Origin: Aquimarina rhabdastrellae
GTDB lineage: Bacteria; Bacteroidota; Bacteroidia; Flavobacteriales; Flavobacteriaceae
DNA: 64,000 nt
Assembly (NCBI GenBank): GCA_947387485.1
Contig: CANDNT010000002.1
Coordinates: 248,001 to 312,000, forward strand
Reading direction: 5' to 3'
Shown here: positions 55,953 through 64,000 of the stretch, one piece after another
How the letters are laid out: each line of letters opens with the position of its first letter
Numbering within the stretch: the first letter of the stretch is position 1
Translations under genes and position numbers: made by a program
The notes under the pieces: model-generated
The model's input: the letters and a program-made list of their open reading frames with translations, nothing else
The model's database searches: none
Told to the model about the DNA's origin: nothing

Positions 55953-57140
55953 ATGAAAACCATAAACGATTTTAACTTCAACAATAAAAAAGCGTTAATT
56001 AGAGTAGATTTTAATGTGCCTTTGGATGAGAATTTTAATGTAACCGATACAACGCGTATACAAGCTGCAAAACCTACTATTATAAAAATTTTGGAAGATG
56101 GTGGAAGTGCAGTATTAATGTCTCATTTAGGAAGACCTAAAGGAGTTCAAGAGGAGTTTTCTTTAAAGCATATTGTAGAGAAAGTATCTGATATTATAGG
56201 TGTACAAGTAAAGTTTGTTACTGATTGTGTAGGCGAAGCAGTAGAAGCCGAAGTAGCAAAACTAAATCCAGGAGAAGTATTATTATTAGAAAACCTAAGA
56301 TTTTATAGTGAAGAAACTAAAGGAGATGATGCTTTTGCAGAAAAACTATCAAAATTAGGAGACATTTATGTAAATGATGCATTTGGTACAGCACATAGAG
56401 CTCATGCTTCAACAACAATAGTAGCGAAGTTCTTTTCAGAAAATAAATGCTTTGGAAAACTATTAGCCAAAGAAATTGAAAGTATAGATAAAGTGTTAAA
56501 GAGTGGAGAAAAACCTGTAACAGCTGTTTTGGGAGGTTCAAAAGTTTCTTCAAAGATCACGATTATTGAAAATATATTAGACAAAGTGGACCACTTAATT
56601 ATAGGAGGTGGAATGACATATACTTTTATTAAAGCTCAAGGAGGACAAATAGGAGATTCTATATGCGAAGATGATAAGCAAGAATTGGCTCTTGAAATAT
56701 TGAAGAAAGCCGAAGAAAAAGGTGTACAAATTCATTTACCAGTAGATGTAATAGGTGCAGATGCTTTTGCAAATGATGCTAATACACAAATAGCTGCTGT
56801 AAATGCTATACCTGATGGATGGCAGGGATTAGATGCAGGACCAGAAACAATAAAGAAATTTCATGAAGTAATAATGCAATCAAAAACAATATTATGGAAT
56901 GGACCACTTGGTGTTTTTGAAATGGAAAGCTTTGCAAAAGGAACTATCGCATTAGGAGAATCAATTGCAGAAGCTACTGCTAATGGAGCTTTTTCTCTTG
57001 TAGGTGGTGGTGATTCTGTTGCTGCTGTAAAACAATTTGGTTTTGGTAATAAAGTGAGTTATGTTTCTACAGGAGGTGGAGCAATGTTAGAAAGTTTAGA
57101 AGGAAAAACTTTACCGGGAATTGCAGCAATTTTAGATTAA
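55953..57140 (+). CDS. pgk: phosphoglycerate kinase
   Basis: A 395-residue glycolytic enzyme that transfers phosphate from 1,3-bisphosphoglycerate to ADP. Signatures: [17 protein letters not shown] (about 12-28), MSHLGRPKG near 57, [12 protein letters not shown] near 110, [14 protein letters not shown] near 145 with 3-phosphoglycerate-binding residues, [12 protein letters not shown] near 190-202, [17 protein letters not shown] near 313, and the Gly-rich [12 protein letters not shown] near 350 that binds the nucleotide. Length is normal. Own promoter and terminator, divergent from holB. Confidence 0.97.
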   Translation: MKTINDFNFNNKKALIRVDFNVPLDENFNVTDTTRIQAAKPTIIKILEDGGSAVLMSHLGRPKGVQEEFSLKHIVEKVSDIIGVQVKFVTDCVGEAVEAEVAKLNPGEVLLLENLRFYSEETKGDDAFAEKLSKLGDIYVNDAFGTAHRAHASTTIVAKFFSENKCFGKLLAKEIESIDKVLKSGEKPVTAVLGGSKVSSKITIIENILDKVDHLIIGGGMTYTFIKAQGGQIGDSICEDDKQELALEILKKAEEKGVQIHLPVDVIGADAFANDANTQIAAVNAIPDGWQGLDAGPETIKKFHEVIMQSKTILWNGPLGVFEMESFAKGTIALGESIAEATANGAFSLVGGGDSVAAVKQFGFGNKVSYVSTGGGAMLESLEGKTLPGIAAILD

Positions 57141-57164
57141 GAAATAAATAGATATAATAGAATC

Positions 57165-57200
57165 AGAAAATCTGGCACTTAGCCAGATTTTCTTGTTTAT
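57165..57200 (+). terminator. terminator after pgk
   Basis: AGAAAATCTGGC (57165-57176) pairs with GCCAGATTTTCT (57182-57193), followed by TGTTTATT. Confidence 0.8.
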
Positions 57201-57424
57201 TAAAAAGACCATTTTGGATTTTTATAAAATTATGCGATTTTCGCAAGGTTGTCTTAAGAGTGTTTAATACTAAATAAGATTGGTATTTAATAAGTTAATG
57301 GGGGAAAACGTTATTTTTATATTAAAAAAACAAACCTTGGTATTAAAATTGACACTTTTTTGATCTCTAGACGTTATGTCTATGTAGAATAATAATAATT
57401 ATAGTGCTAAAAAAGATAGATAGA

Positions 57425-59041
57425 ATGAAAAATGTATATGGGCTACTCTTGATACTGTTAATTAGTGTCTCTGGATATACTCAAAAAAAAACATCATCTA
57501 AAACAAAGAAGACTAAAGGAAAAGAAATTGTTCCTCTTGAGTTGAGTATTAAAAAAGATACATTACATATTGTAGATACAACGCAAGTTATACATAATCT
57601 AGGAGGAGAGCTTAAAACTAGTACATTAACAAAAACCTCGGTAAAAGATAGTATCGTTTATACTTTAGAGGATCATCCTCAGTTAGCTGCATTAGATTCT
57701 ATTTGGAAACAAGAATTATATAACTCAGATCTGTTTGATACTATACATAAAACAGTTACAACTTTAGAATACAAACCTGTTGAGTATAAAGAGTTACCAA
57801 CAGATACCTTAAAAGCAAGATTAAAAGAACTAGATGCAAGAACACCGTTTAATATAGATTATAATCCTGCTTTAGAAAGTGTTATCAAAGGGTATTTAAA
57901 AAATAGAAGAAGAACACTTGAGCGATTAATGGCATTAAAAGAATTTTATTTTCCGTTATTCGAACAGCAATTAGATAATTATGATATTCCTCTAGAGGTA
58001 AAATATTTGGCGATTGTAGAATCTGCATTAAAACCTAGAGCAAAATCAAGAGTAGGAGCAACAGGATTATGGCAGTTTATGTTTGGAACAGGAAAGATGT
58101 TTGGATTAGAAGTGAGTTCTTATGTAGATGAGCGTATGGATCCTGTTATGGCTACAGAAGCAGCTTGTAAATATTTAGCAAGTTTATATAAAGTATTTGG
58201 AGACTGGGATTTGGTATTGGCTTCATATAATTCTGGACCAGGTAATGTAACAAAAGCGATTAGACGTAGTGGAGGTTATACTAACTATTGGAATATTCGA
58301 CCTAATTTACCTAGAGAAACAGCAGGATATTTACCAGCGTTTTTAGCTACAATGTATATTTTTGAATATGCAGATAAGCATGGATTTCAGCCTAAAAAAC
58401 CTGAGTTTGCATATTTTGAAACAGATACAGTAAAAGTCAAGAAGATGATTACTCTAGATCAGGTTTCAGAAATTATGAGTATTGATATCGAAGAATTACA
58501 ATTCTTAAACCCTTCTTATAAATTAGATATTATACCTTATATCAAAGATGAAAATTATACGTTAAGATTACCATTAGATAAGATAGGTCAATTTGTAGCC
58601 AATGAAGATCAAATATATGCTTTAGCACAAGCAGAATTAGATAAAAGAGAAAAGCCTTTACCCAAATTTTTTGAAGCACAAAACCGTATACGTTATCGTG
58701 TACGTAATGGAGATTATTTAGGAAAGATAGCTAGAAGATATGGAGTAAGGGTAAGTCAGATCAAGAGATGGAATGGATTGCGGAGCAATAATTTAAGAGT
58801 TGGCCAACGATTAACAATTTATCCTAGAAGACCAGTTATGTCTGGAAGAAAGAAGAGTAGTGTAGCCAAAAATTCTAAAGTAGCACCAAAAGGAGGAACC
58901 TATACGGTTAAAAAAGGAGATACTTTATGGAGCATTGCACAAAAATTTAAAGGAGTTACTATTGATAAATTGAAAAAATGGAACGGTATTCGCAGTAGTG
59001 GTATAAAGCCAGGAATGAAACTAAAAATATCAAAAAGCTAA
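57425..59041 (+). CDS. MltD-like membrane lytic transglycosylase with two LysM domains
   Basis: A 538-residue exported peptidoglycan lytic enzyme. The start is the ATG at 57425 (MKNVYGLLLILLISVSGYTQ), which gives the signal peptide; a start seven codons upstream is possible. After a Lys/Thr-rich linker, an SLT goose-lysozyme-like domain spans about 165-330: the catalytic Glu199 lies in LAIVESALKPRAKSRVGATG, followed by GLWQFM and ASYNSGPGNV. Two LysM domains close it: RYRVRNGDYLGKIARRYGV (about 425-470) and YTVKKGDTLWSIAQKF (about 492-535). LysM binds glycan chains. The DUF4837 lipoprotein gene starts 4 nt after the stop, and tex follows. Confidence 0.9.
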   Translation: MKNVYGLLLILLISVSGYTQKKTSSKTKKTKGKEIVPLELSIKKDTLHIVDTTQVIHNLGGELKTSTLTKTSVKDSIVYTLEDHPQLAALDSIWKQELYNSDLFDTIHKTVTTLEYKPVEYKELPTDTLKARLKELDARTPFNIDYNPALESVIKGYLKNRRRTLERLMALKEFYFPLFEQQLDNYDIPLEVKYLAIVESALKPRAKSRVGATGLWQFMFGTGKMFGLEVSSYVDERMDPVMATEAACKYLASLYKVFGDWDLVLASYNSGPGNVTKAIRRSGGYTNYWNIRPNLPRETAGYLPAFLATMYIFEYADKHGFQPKKPEFAYFETDTVKVKKMITLDQVSEIMSIDIEELQFLNPSYKLDIIPYIKDENYTLRLPLDKIGQFVANEDQIYALAQAELDKREKPLPKFFEAQNRIRYRVRNGDYLGKIARRYGVRVSQIKRWNGLRSNNLRVGQRLTIYPRRPVMSGRKKSSVAKNSKVAPKGGTYTVKKGDTLWSIAQKFKGVTIDKLKKWNGIRSSGIKPGMKLKISKS

Positions 59042-59045
59042 TCAA

Positions 59046-60032
59046 ATGAAAAAATATCTAGCAATACTTACTCTTAGTGTTTTTACAATTATAGGTTGTT
59101 CTGATAAGAAAGAAAACAAAGCAAATAGGAATAAAAACGCTATGGCGCAATCTGTAGGTAGGATTAACGAACTTTCTATCATTGTAGATAATGAATTATG
59201 GAAAGGAGAAGTTGGAGAAACTATCAGAAAATATTTTGCAGCAGAAGTAGCGGGGTTACCTCAAGTAGAACCATTATTTTCTATGCGACAAATGCCACCG
59301 CAAGCATTTTCTGGGATATCTAGAAAGAATAGAACATTTCTGAAAATAGAAAAAGGGCAAAAAAACATTAAAGAATACACTAATAAATACGCAACTCCTC
59401 AAAAAGGTATAGTTGTAGCAGGTAATTCGAATGAAGAGATTATTGCACAGATTACAGAAAATGCAGAATCAATAATTGCAAAATTAAAAGCTACAGAAAC
59501 AAAAGAAAAACAAAGACGTATAAGTAAGTCGCTTGAAAAGATACCAGAACTAAAAGAACAATTAGGCGTTGAACTAAAAATACCAACAGCTTATCGATTA
59601 GCCAAACTTGAGAAAAACTTCTTTTGGATTAGAAAAGATATTACACATGGTAGCATGAATTTAATCGCATATGAATTACCAATAAATACAATTAAAAAAG
59701 ATAGTAGTATTGTTGCTAATATTATTAAAATGCGTGATTCTATAGGAGGAATTAATATCCCAACGATAGAAGGAGGAAGATTTATCACAGAAAAATCATA
59801 CGCACCATTTTTATTTGAAACAACAATGGATGGTAATTTTGCTTATGAAACTAAAGGTACTTGGGAAGTAAAAAATAAATTTATGGCTGGACCTTTTGTA
59901 AATTATGTGATTGAGGATAAAAAGAATAATAGATTAGTTGTTTTAGAAGGATTTGTATTTGCTCCATCAGTGAACAAACGAGATAATATGTTTGAGCTTG
60001 AAGCAATTATGAAAACAGTTAAATTTAACTAA
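59046..60032 (+). CDS. DUF4837 family lipoprotein
   Basis: A 328-residue lipoprotein. The signal peptide ends in the lipobox IIGC (Cys at about 18), followed by a polar linker. The rest matches the layout of the Bacteroidetes DUF4837 proteins: LSIIVDNELWKGEVGETIRKYFAAEVAGLPQVEPLFSM near 33-70, ENFFWIRKD-type FFWIRKDITHGSMNLIAYELP near 195-215, and a beta-rich tail. No function is established. It follows the MltD-like gene by 4 nt and is probably co-transcribed with it, which suggests an envelope role. Confidence 0.8.
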   Translation: MKKYLAILTLSVFTIIGCSDKKENKANRNKNAMAQSVGRINELSIIVDNELWKGEVGETIRKYFAAEVAGLPQVEPLFSMRQMPPQAFSGISRKNRTFLKIEKGQKNIKEYTNKYATPQKGIVVAGNSNEEIIAQITENAESIIAKLKATETKEKQRRISKSLEKIPELKEQLGVELKIPTAYRLAKLEKNFFWIRKDITHGSMNLIAYELPINTIKKDSSIVANIIKMRDSIGGINIPTIEGGRFITEKSYAPFLFETTMDGNFAYETKGTWEVKNKFMAGPFVNYVIEDKKNNRLVVLEGFVFAPSVNKRDNMFELEAIMKTVKFN

Positions 60033-60053
60033 TATACGTATAAAAAAAACTTG

Positions 60054-60083
60054 AAAAGGAGAGCGATGCATCTCCTTTTTTTA
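60054..60083 (+). terminator. terminator before tex
   Basis: AAAAGGAGA (60054-60062) pairs with TCTCCTTTT (60071-60079), followed by T residues. Confidence 0.75.
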
Positions 60084-60108
60084 TATAAAAAATATATAGA
60101 ATATTAGA

Positions 60109-62238
60109 ATGAACCTAGTACATTATATAAACAAGCAAATAACAGCAGTATCAGAAAAGCAAATTAAGAATACTGTTTCTTTATTAGAAGAAGGAGCAAC
60201 AATCCCTTTTATTTCTCGATATAGAAAAGAAATGACAGGAAATCTTGATGAGGTAGCTATAGGAGAAATTGTAAAACACAAAACAGCTTTTGAAACTATA
60301 GAAAAAAGAAAGGAAAGCATTTTAGAAAGTATTAAAGAACAAGATGCATTAACATCTGTGTTAGAACAGAAGATTAAAGAATGTTTTGATTTAACCATAC
60401 TTGAAGATATATACTTACCTTATAAGAAAAAGCGAAAAACCAAAGCCTCTGTTGCTCGTGAATTAGGTTTAGAACCATTGGCACAGATGATCATGAAGCA
60501 AAGAGAAACTGAGTTAGATTTTGAAGCTTCAAAATTTGTAAATAAAGATGTAGAGAATACGGATAAAGCATTAGAAGGAGCTAGAGATATTATTGCAGAA
60601 TGGATAAATGAAAATGAAAGAGTTCGAACCAAATTGCGTAGAATTTATGAACGAAGAGCAGTAATCAGTGCCAAAGTAATAAAAACAAAAAAAGAGGAAG
60701 AAGAAGCTCAGAAATATGAGCAATATTTTGAGTGGGAAGAACCATTGCATAAATGCCCATCTCATCGTTTATTGGCTATCTTGAGAGGAGAAAAAGAAAA
60801 GGTATTAAGAGTTAAAATAGCTATAAATGAAGAAGAAGCTTTAGATACTATTGATGATATTATTATCAAAACAGATGTAAAAGCATGCACAGATCAATTA
60901 TTCATTGCAATAGAAGATGCCTACAAAAGATTATTAACACCTGCACTGGCAACTGAAGCATTGAATAAAAATAAATTAAAAGCAGATGAAAGTGCAATTA
61001 AAGTATTTGCACAAAATTTAAAACAATTATTATTAGCTTCTCCATTAGGGCAAAAAAGAATTTTGGCATTAGATCCAGGTTTTAAATCGGGATGTAAGGT
61101 AGTGTGTTTAGATCAACAAGGAGGGTTATTACATAATGAAAATATATATCCACACGCGCCACAAAGAGAAACAACACAAGCGATCAAAAAGATTAAATCT
61201 TTGGTTAATGCATATAAAATAGAAGCCATAGCGATAGGTAATGGAACAGCGGCAAGAGAAACTGAAGCTTTTATTAAGAAAATTCCATTTGATAGAGATT
61301 TGCAAGTTTTTATGGTAAACGAAAGTGGAGCATCGGTATATTCTGCATCAAAAATTGCTAGAGATGAATTTCCTAGTTATGATGTTACAGTAAGAGGAGC
61401 AGTTTCTATAGGAAGAAGATTAGCAGATCCATTGGCAGAATTAGTAAAAATTGATCCTAAATCTATAGGAGTGGGACAATACCAGCACGATGTAGATCAA
61501 ACAAAACTGAAGAGTGAGTTAGATACTGTTGTTATGAGTTGTGTAAATAGTGTGGGTATTAATGTAAATACAGCCAGTGTACCACTATTAAGCTATGTAT
61601 CAGGAATCGGTGAAAAATTAGCAGAGAATATTGTTACGTATAGATCAGAACATGGAGCTTTAAAATCTAGACAAGAGCTCAAAAAAGTACCAAGATTAGG
61701 CAGTAAGGCTTTTGAACAAGCTGCAGCTTTTTTGAGAATTGTAAAACCAGAAAATCCATTGGATAATTCGGCAGTACACCCAGAACGATATCAACTGGTG
61801 AATAAAATGGCAAAAGATATAGGAGTTCCATTAAAAGAATTAATAGGTAATAAACAAGCCATTCAAAAAATTAAAATCAATAAATATGTTTCTGAAGCAG
61901 TAGGAATACCTACACTTACAGATATTATAGCCGAACTAGAAAAACCAGGAGTTGACCCTAGAGCAACTGCTTCGGTTTTTGAGTTTGACCCTAACGTTAA
62001 ATCAATAGAAGACGTAAAAATAGGAATGAAACTACCTGGAATAGTAAATAATATTACCAATTTTGGATGTTTTGTAGATATAGGAGTAAAAGAAAGTGGA
62101 TTAATACATATTTCGAAAATAGCTAATGAATATATAAGTGATATTAATGAAGTTGTACAATTAAATCAACAAGTCATGGCAACAGTAATTAATGTTGATT
62201 TAGCAAGAAAGAGAATACAATTATCGTTGATAGATTAA
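60109..62238 (+). CDS. tex: Tex-family RNA-binding transcription accessory protein
   Basis: A 709-residue cytoplasmic nucleic-acid-binding protein. In order: the Tex N-terminal helical domain (about 5-190, with ISRYRKEMTGNLDE), a long central helical part, the YqgF/RNase H-like domain (about 320-450, beginning RILALDPGFKSGCKV), tandem helix-hairpin-helix motifs (about 485-560, VNTASVPLLSYVSGIGEKLAENIV), and a C-terminal S1 domain (about 640-709, GIVNNITNFGCFVDIGVKESGLIH). Tex proteins are linked to transcription and stress survival in other bacteria. Length is near the family average (about 750). Own terminator on each side. Confidence 0.93.
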   Translation: MNLVHYINKQITAVSEKQIKNTVSLLEEGATIPFISRYRKEMTGNLDEVAIGEIVKHKTAFETIEKRKESILESIKEQDALTSVLEQKIKECFDLTILEDIYLPYKKKRKTKASVARELGLEPLAQMIMKQRETELDFEASKFVNKDVENTDKALEGARDIIAEWINENERVRTKLRRIYERRAVISAKVIKTKKEEEEAQKYEQYFEWEEPLHKCPSHRLLAILRGEKEKVLRVKIAINEEEALDTIDDIIIKTDVKACTDQLFIAIEDAYKRLLTPALATEALNKNKLKADESAIKVFAQNLKQLLLASPLGQKRILALDPGFKSGCKVVCLDQQGGLLHNENIYPHAPQRETTQAIKKIKSLVNAYKIEAIAIGNGTAARETEAFIKKIPFDRDLQVFMVNESGASVYSASKIARDEFPSYDVTVRGAVSIGRRLADPLAELVKIDPKSIGVGQYQHDVDQTKLKSELDTVVMSCVNSVGINVNTASVPLLSYVSGIGEKLAENIVTYRSEHGALKSRQELKKVPRLGSKAFEQAAAFLRIVKPENPLDNSAVHPERYQLVNKMAKDIGVPLKELIGNKQAIQKIKINKYVSEAVGIPTLTDIIAELEKPGVDPRATASVFEFDPNVKSIEDVKIGMKLPGIVNNITNFGCFVDIGVKESGLIHISKIANEYISDINEVVQLNQQVMATVINVDLARKRIQLSLID

Positions 62239-62241
62239 AAC

Positions 62242-62284
62242 AAAAAGAAAACCCTTCTAAATTTTAGAAGGGTTTTCTTTTTTA
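62242..62284. terminator. bidirectional terminator between tex and tatA
   Basis: A near-perfect long palindrome (core ACCCTTCTAAATTTTAGAAGGGT) with A runs on the left and T runs on the right, between convergent genes. Confidence 0.85.
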
Positions 62285-62297
62285 TGATATAATAGTA

Positions 62298-62486
62298 TTA
62301 ATTTTTTTGATCTATTTTAGGATCTTCATCTTCTTTAGTTGCGTCTTTAAATTCTTTGATACCGCTTCCTAATCCTCTCATTAATTCAGGAATTTTTCTT
62401 CCTCCGAATAAAAGTAGAACTACAACTACGATTAGAATGATTTGAGGAGCACCAATCATTCCTAAAAAAGTATGTAATGAAATCAT
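62298..62486 (-). CDS. tatA: Sec-independent protein translocase TatA/E-like subunit
   Basis: A 62-residue Tat pore subunit. One N-terminal membrane helix (about 13-28, [17 protein letters not shown]) is followed by the hallmark [23 protein letters not shown] amphipathic helix and a short acidic tail. It helps export folded proteins carrying twin-arginine signals. The start at M1 gives a nine-residue leader; M10 (MIGAPQ) is an alternative that fits the usual TatA N-terminus as well. tatC is not in the window. A -7 box lies 19 nt upstream of M1. Confidence 0.92.
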   Translation of the reverse strand: MISLHTFLGMIGAPQIILIVVVVLLLFGGRKIPELMRGLGSGIKEFKDATKEDEDPKIDQKN

Positions 62487-62505
62487 TGTCTTAAAATTTA
62501 GAATA

Positions 62506-62513
62506 CAAAGTTA
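62506..62513 (-). promoter_or_regulatory. -7 promoter box for tatA
   Basis: TAACTTTG on the minus strand matches TAnnTTTG and lies 19 nt before the tatA start. Confidence 0.5.
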
Positions 62514-62651
62514 AAAAGATTTACCTACTAAAAAAAGCTAAGAAAGAAGAGATAATTCAAAAAAATGAAAAAATAAAATGAAGAAGTTGAATTTAGAGTT
62601 AAAAAAGGAAGAAATCTATGAGTAAGGATTTTTATGCATAGGGAGAATACG

Positions 62652-62659
62652 TATATTTG
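62652..62659 (+). promoter_or_regulatory. -7 promoter box for the M23 peptidase gene
   Basis: TATATTTG matches TAnnTTTG and lies 11 nt before the ATG at 62671, implying a very short leader. Confidence 0.5.
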
Positions 62660-62670
62660 TCGTTAATTTT

Positions 62671-63540
62671 ATGGGAAAGGACAAGAAAAATAAAAAGAAG
62701 ATAGCTAGAAAACTGCTTAATAAGTATCGTTTGGTAATCCTTAATGAAGATACTTTTGAAGAGCGTATTTCTTTTAAACTAAACAGACTAAATGTATTTG
62801 TTATAGTCATGATGGTTTCTGTTATCTTAATTTCTTGTACTACAGTTTTAATTGCTTTTACACCATTAAGAGAATACATTCCAGGTTATTCATCTTCTTC
62901 ATTAGCAAAAAAAGCGAGAGCATTAGAAATTACAGCAGATTCTTTAAAAACGCAATTTGCGCTTAAAGAGCAAGAATATAATGCTATTAAAAATGTGTTA
63001 TTAGGAGATGTAGAAGGAGAAGAAAATTTTAAAGATACTTCTACAAATACACAAAAAGTTGAGATAGATGAAATAGACTTAACTCCTTCTCAAGAAGATA
63101 TAGAATTAAGAGAAGAGGTTTCTAGAGAAGATAAATACAGCTTATTTGATAAAGAAAAAGCTAATGCAGATTTTTCTTTATTTCCACCGGTAAAAGGATC
63201 TATTACCTCAAAATACGATTCTAATGAAAAACACTATGCAATAGATGTAGCTGTACCCAAAGATACACCTATTAAAGCAGCAGCAGATGGAACAGTGATT
63301 TTTGCAGATTGGACGGCAGATACAGGTTATGTAATGATATTAGATCATGGCTTTAATATCTTAACCATATATAAGCATAATGCATCTCTAACAAAACAAC
63401 AAGGAGAACTTGTTAAAGCTGGTGAAGTGATTGCTACTGCTGGATCTACCGGAGATTTATCTACGGGACCGCATTTACATTTTGAGTTGTGGAGAGATGG
63501 ATATTCTATCGACCCATCTTTATTTATTGATTTTGAATAG
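62671..63540 (+). CDS. M23-family (LytM) peptidoglycan metallopeptidase
   Basis: A 289-residue membrane-anchored protein. A basic N-terminal tail, one membrane helix (about 45-67, VFVIVMMVSVILISCTTVLIA), then a helical segment (about 85-115) lead to the M23 domain (about 170-285). The zinc ligands are visible: H188 and D192 in KHYAIDVAVP, and H270 in GPHLHFEL, with the catalytic H268 beside it. The enzyme cuts, or if inactive regulates cutting of, peptidoglycan cross-links; this one appears complete. The GH3-family gene starts 8 nt downstream on the same strand. Confidence 0.9.
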   Translation: MGKDKKNKKKIARKLLNKYRLVILNEDTFEERISFKLNRLNVFVIVMMVSVILISCTTVLIAFTPLREYIPGYSSSSLAKKARALEITADSLKTQFALKEQEYNAIKNVLLGDVEGEENFKDTSTNTQKVEIDEIDLTPSQEDIELREEVSREDKYSLFDKEKANADFSLFPPVKGSITSKYDSNEKHYAIDVAVPKDTPIKAAADGTVIFADWTADTGYVMILDHGFNILTIYKHNASLTKQQGELVKAGEVIATAGSTGDLSTGPHLHFELWRDGYSIDPSLFIDFE

Positions 63541-63548
63541 GTAATTAT

Positions 63549-64000
63549 ATGTCTATAAAAGTAATAGGAGCTAAAATTTTTGCGAAGTACATTCGTAAAA
63601 AGATTGATAAATGGTCAGAAAATCCAATTGAAACTCAAGAAAGAGTTTTTAAATACCTGATTGACAAAGCAAAGGATACTAGTTTTGGTAAAGATCATGA
63701 TTTTGATAATATAAAAACTCATAGTGATTTTGTCAAAAGAGTGCCCGTAAGAGATTATGAAGAATTACGTTCTTATGTTGATTGTGTAGTTGCAGGAGAA
63801 GAAGATATTTTATGGCCAGGAAAACCACTTTATTTTGCTAAAACATCAGGAACAACTAGTGGAGTTAAATATATTCCGTTGACAAAAGAGTCTATACCTT
63901 ATCATATCAACGCTGCTCGTAATGCTATCTTATGTTATATAGCAGAGACAGGAAAAGCGTCTTTTGTAGATGGAAAGATGATTTTTTTACAAGGAAGTCC
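63549..64000 (+). CDS. GH3 auxin-responsive promoter family protein, N-terminal part
   Basis: The gene is cut by the right edge; about 150 codons are seen. The N-terminus (MSIKVIGAKIFAKYIRKKID) and the segments TSFGKDHDFDNIKTHSDFVKRVPVRDYEELRSYV and YFAKTSGTTSGVKYIPLT match bacterial GH3 proteins. The last is the ATP-binding P-loop-like motif of the ANL-superfamily acyl-adenylating enzymes to which plant GH3 amido synthetases belong. The bacterial members have no settled substrate. It starts 8 nt after the M23 gene, so the two are probably co-transcribed. Confidence 0.88.
   Translation, partial: MSIKVIGAKIFAKYIRKKIDKWSENPIETQERVFKYLIDKAKDTSFGKDHDFDNIKTHSDFVKRVPVRDYEELRSYVDCVVAGEEDILWPGKPLYFAKTSGTTSGVKYIPLTKESIPYHINAARNAILCYIAETGKASFVDGKMIFLQGS

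Noticed and set aside
57194..57424. Possible riboswitch upstream of the MltD-like gene
   Set aside because: Only a short hairpin (GCGATTTTCGC) and a G-run are visible; no known riboswitch core was recognised.

Overview
The window looks like a chromosomal segment of a low-GC marine-type Flavobacteriaceae bacterium (Bacteroidetes). The reasons are: gliding and type IX secretion (T9SS) genes (sprC-sprD-sprB-sprF, CHU_C and Por-type C-terminal sorting domains), several families common in this group (DUF4175, DUF4837, PorP/SprF, a bacterial GH3), no clear Shine-Dalgarno sequences, and TAnnTTTG-type -7 promoter boxes close upstream of many starts. Nearly all of it is ordinary core genome. I see no prophage, insertion sequence, CRISPR array or integrative element.

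Layout. 1-120: start of an exported protein on the minus strand. 0.2-9.3 kb: secreted nuclease-like protein, tandem universal stress protein plus SulP transporter, metallo-beta-lactamase-fold hydrolase, subtilase lipoprotein, M1 metallopeptidase. 9.4-14.2 kb: T9SS-exported BNR/sortilin-like protein, rnpA, and a carboxy-terminal processing protease overlapping rnpA by 4 nt. 14.3-16.6 kb: minus-strand genes (GNAT, rpiB, DUF2007, a small membrane protein) around an AT-rich non-coding stretch dense in DnaA-box-like 9-mers, proposed here as a candidate oriC. 16.8-20.5 kb: rnr, a DUF2807 protein, a LysE-type transporter. 20.6-27 kb: tRNA-Cys, folB, a 51-aa CxxC protein, glnS, SPFH protein, gltX. 27.2-33 kb: DUF4175 protein, ybeY, mnmG, with five GTTCCACGTGGAAC palindromes (parS-like ParB sites) around mnmG. 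33-37 kb: two gene-poor AT-rich stretches flanking a methyltransferase and an OmpH/Skp-like lipoprotein.

37-54.2 kb: the gliding-motility operon sprC-sprD-sprB-sprF. SprB (3398 aa) is the mobile surface adhesin with about 27 repeats. SprF is its PorP-type partner. SprC and SprD are needed for SprB function in Flavobacterium johnsoniae. The SprD here carries about 19 copies of a 24-residue charged helix repeat. 54.2-64 kb: DoxX-like protein and holB (minus), pgk, a MltD-like LysM transglycosylase, a DUF4837 lipoprotein, tex, tatA, an M23 peptidase, and a GH3-family protein cut by the window end.

The most interesting points are the candidate replication-origin neighbourhood (DnaA-box cluster plus a parS cluster about 15 kb away, one parS being the last codons of ybeY), the SprD helical repeat, the extra C-terminal domain on SulP, the C-terminal extension of GlnRS, and two small unannotated proteins. 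Nothing in the window clearly amounts to a wholly new system. All product names come from reading motifs by eye, without database searches.
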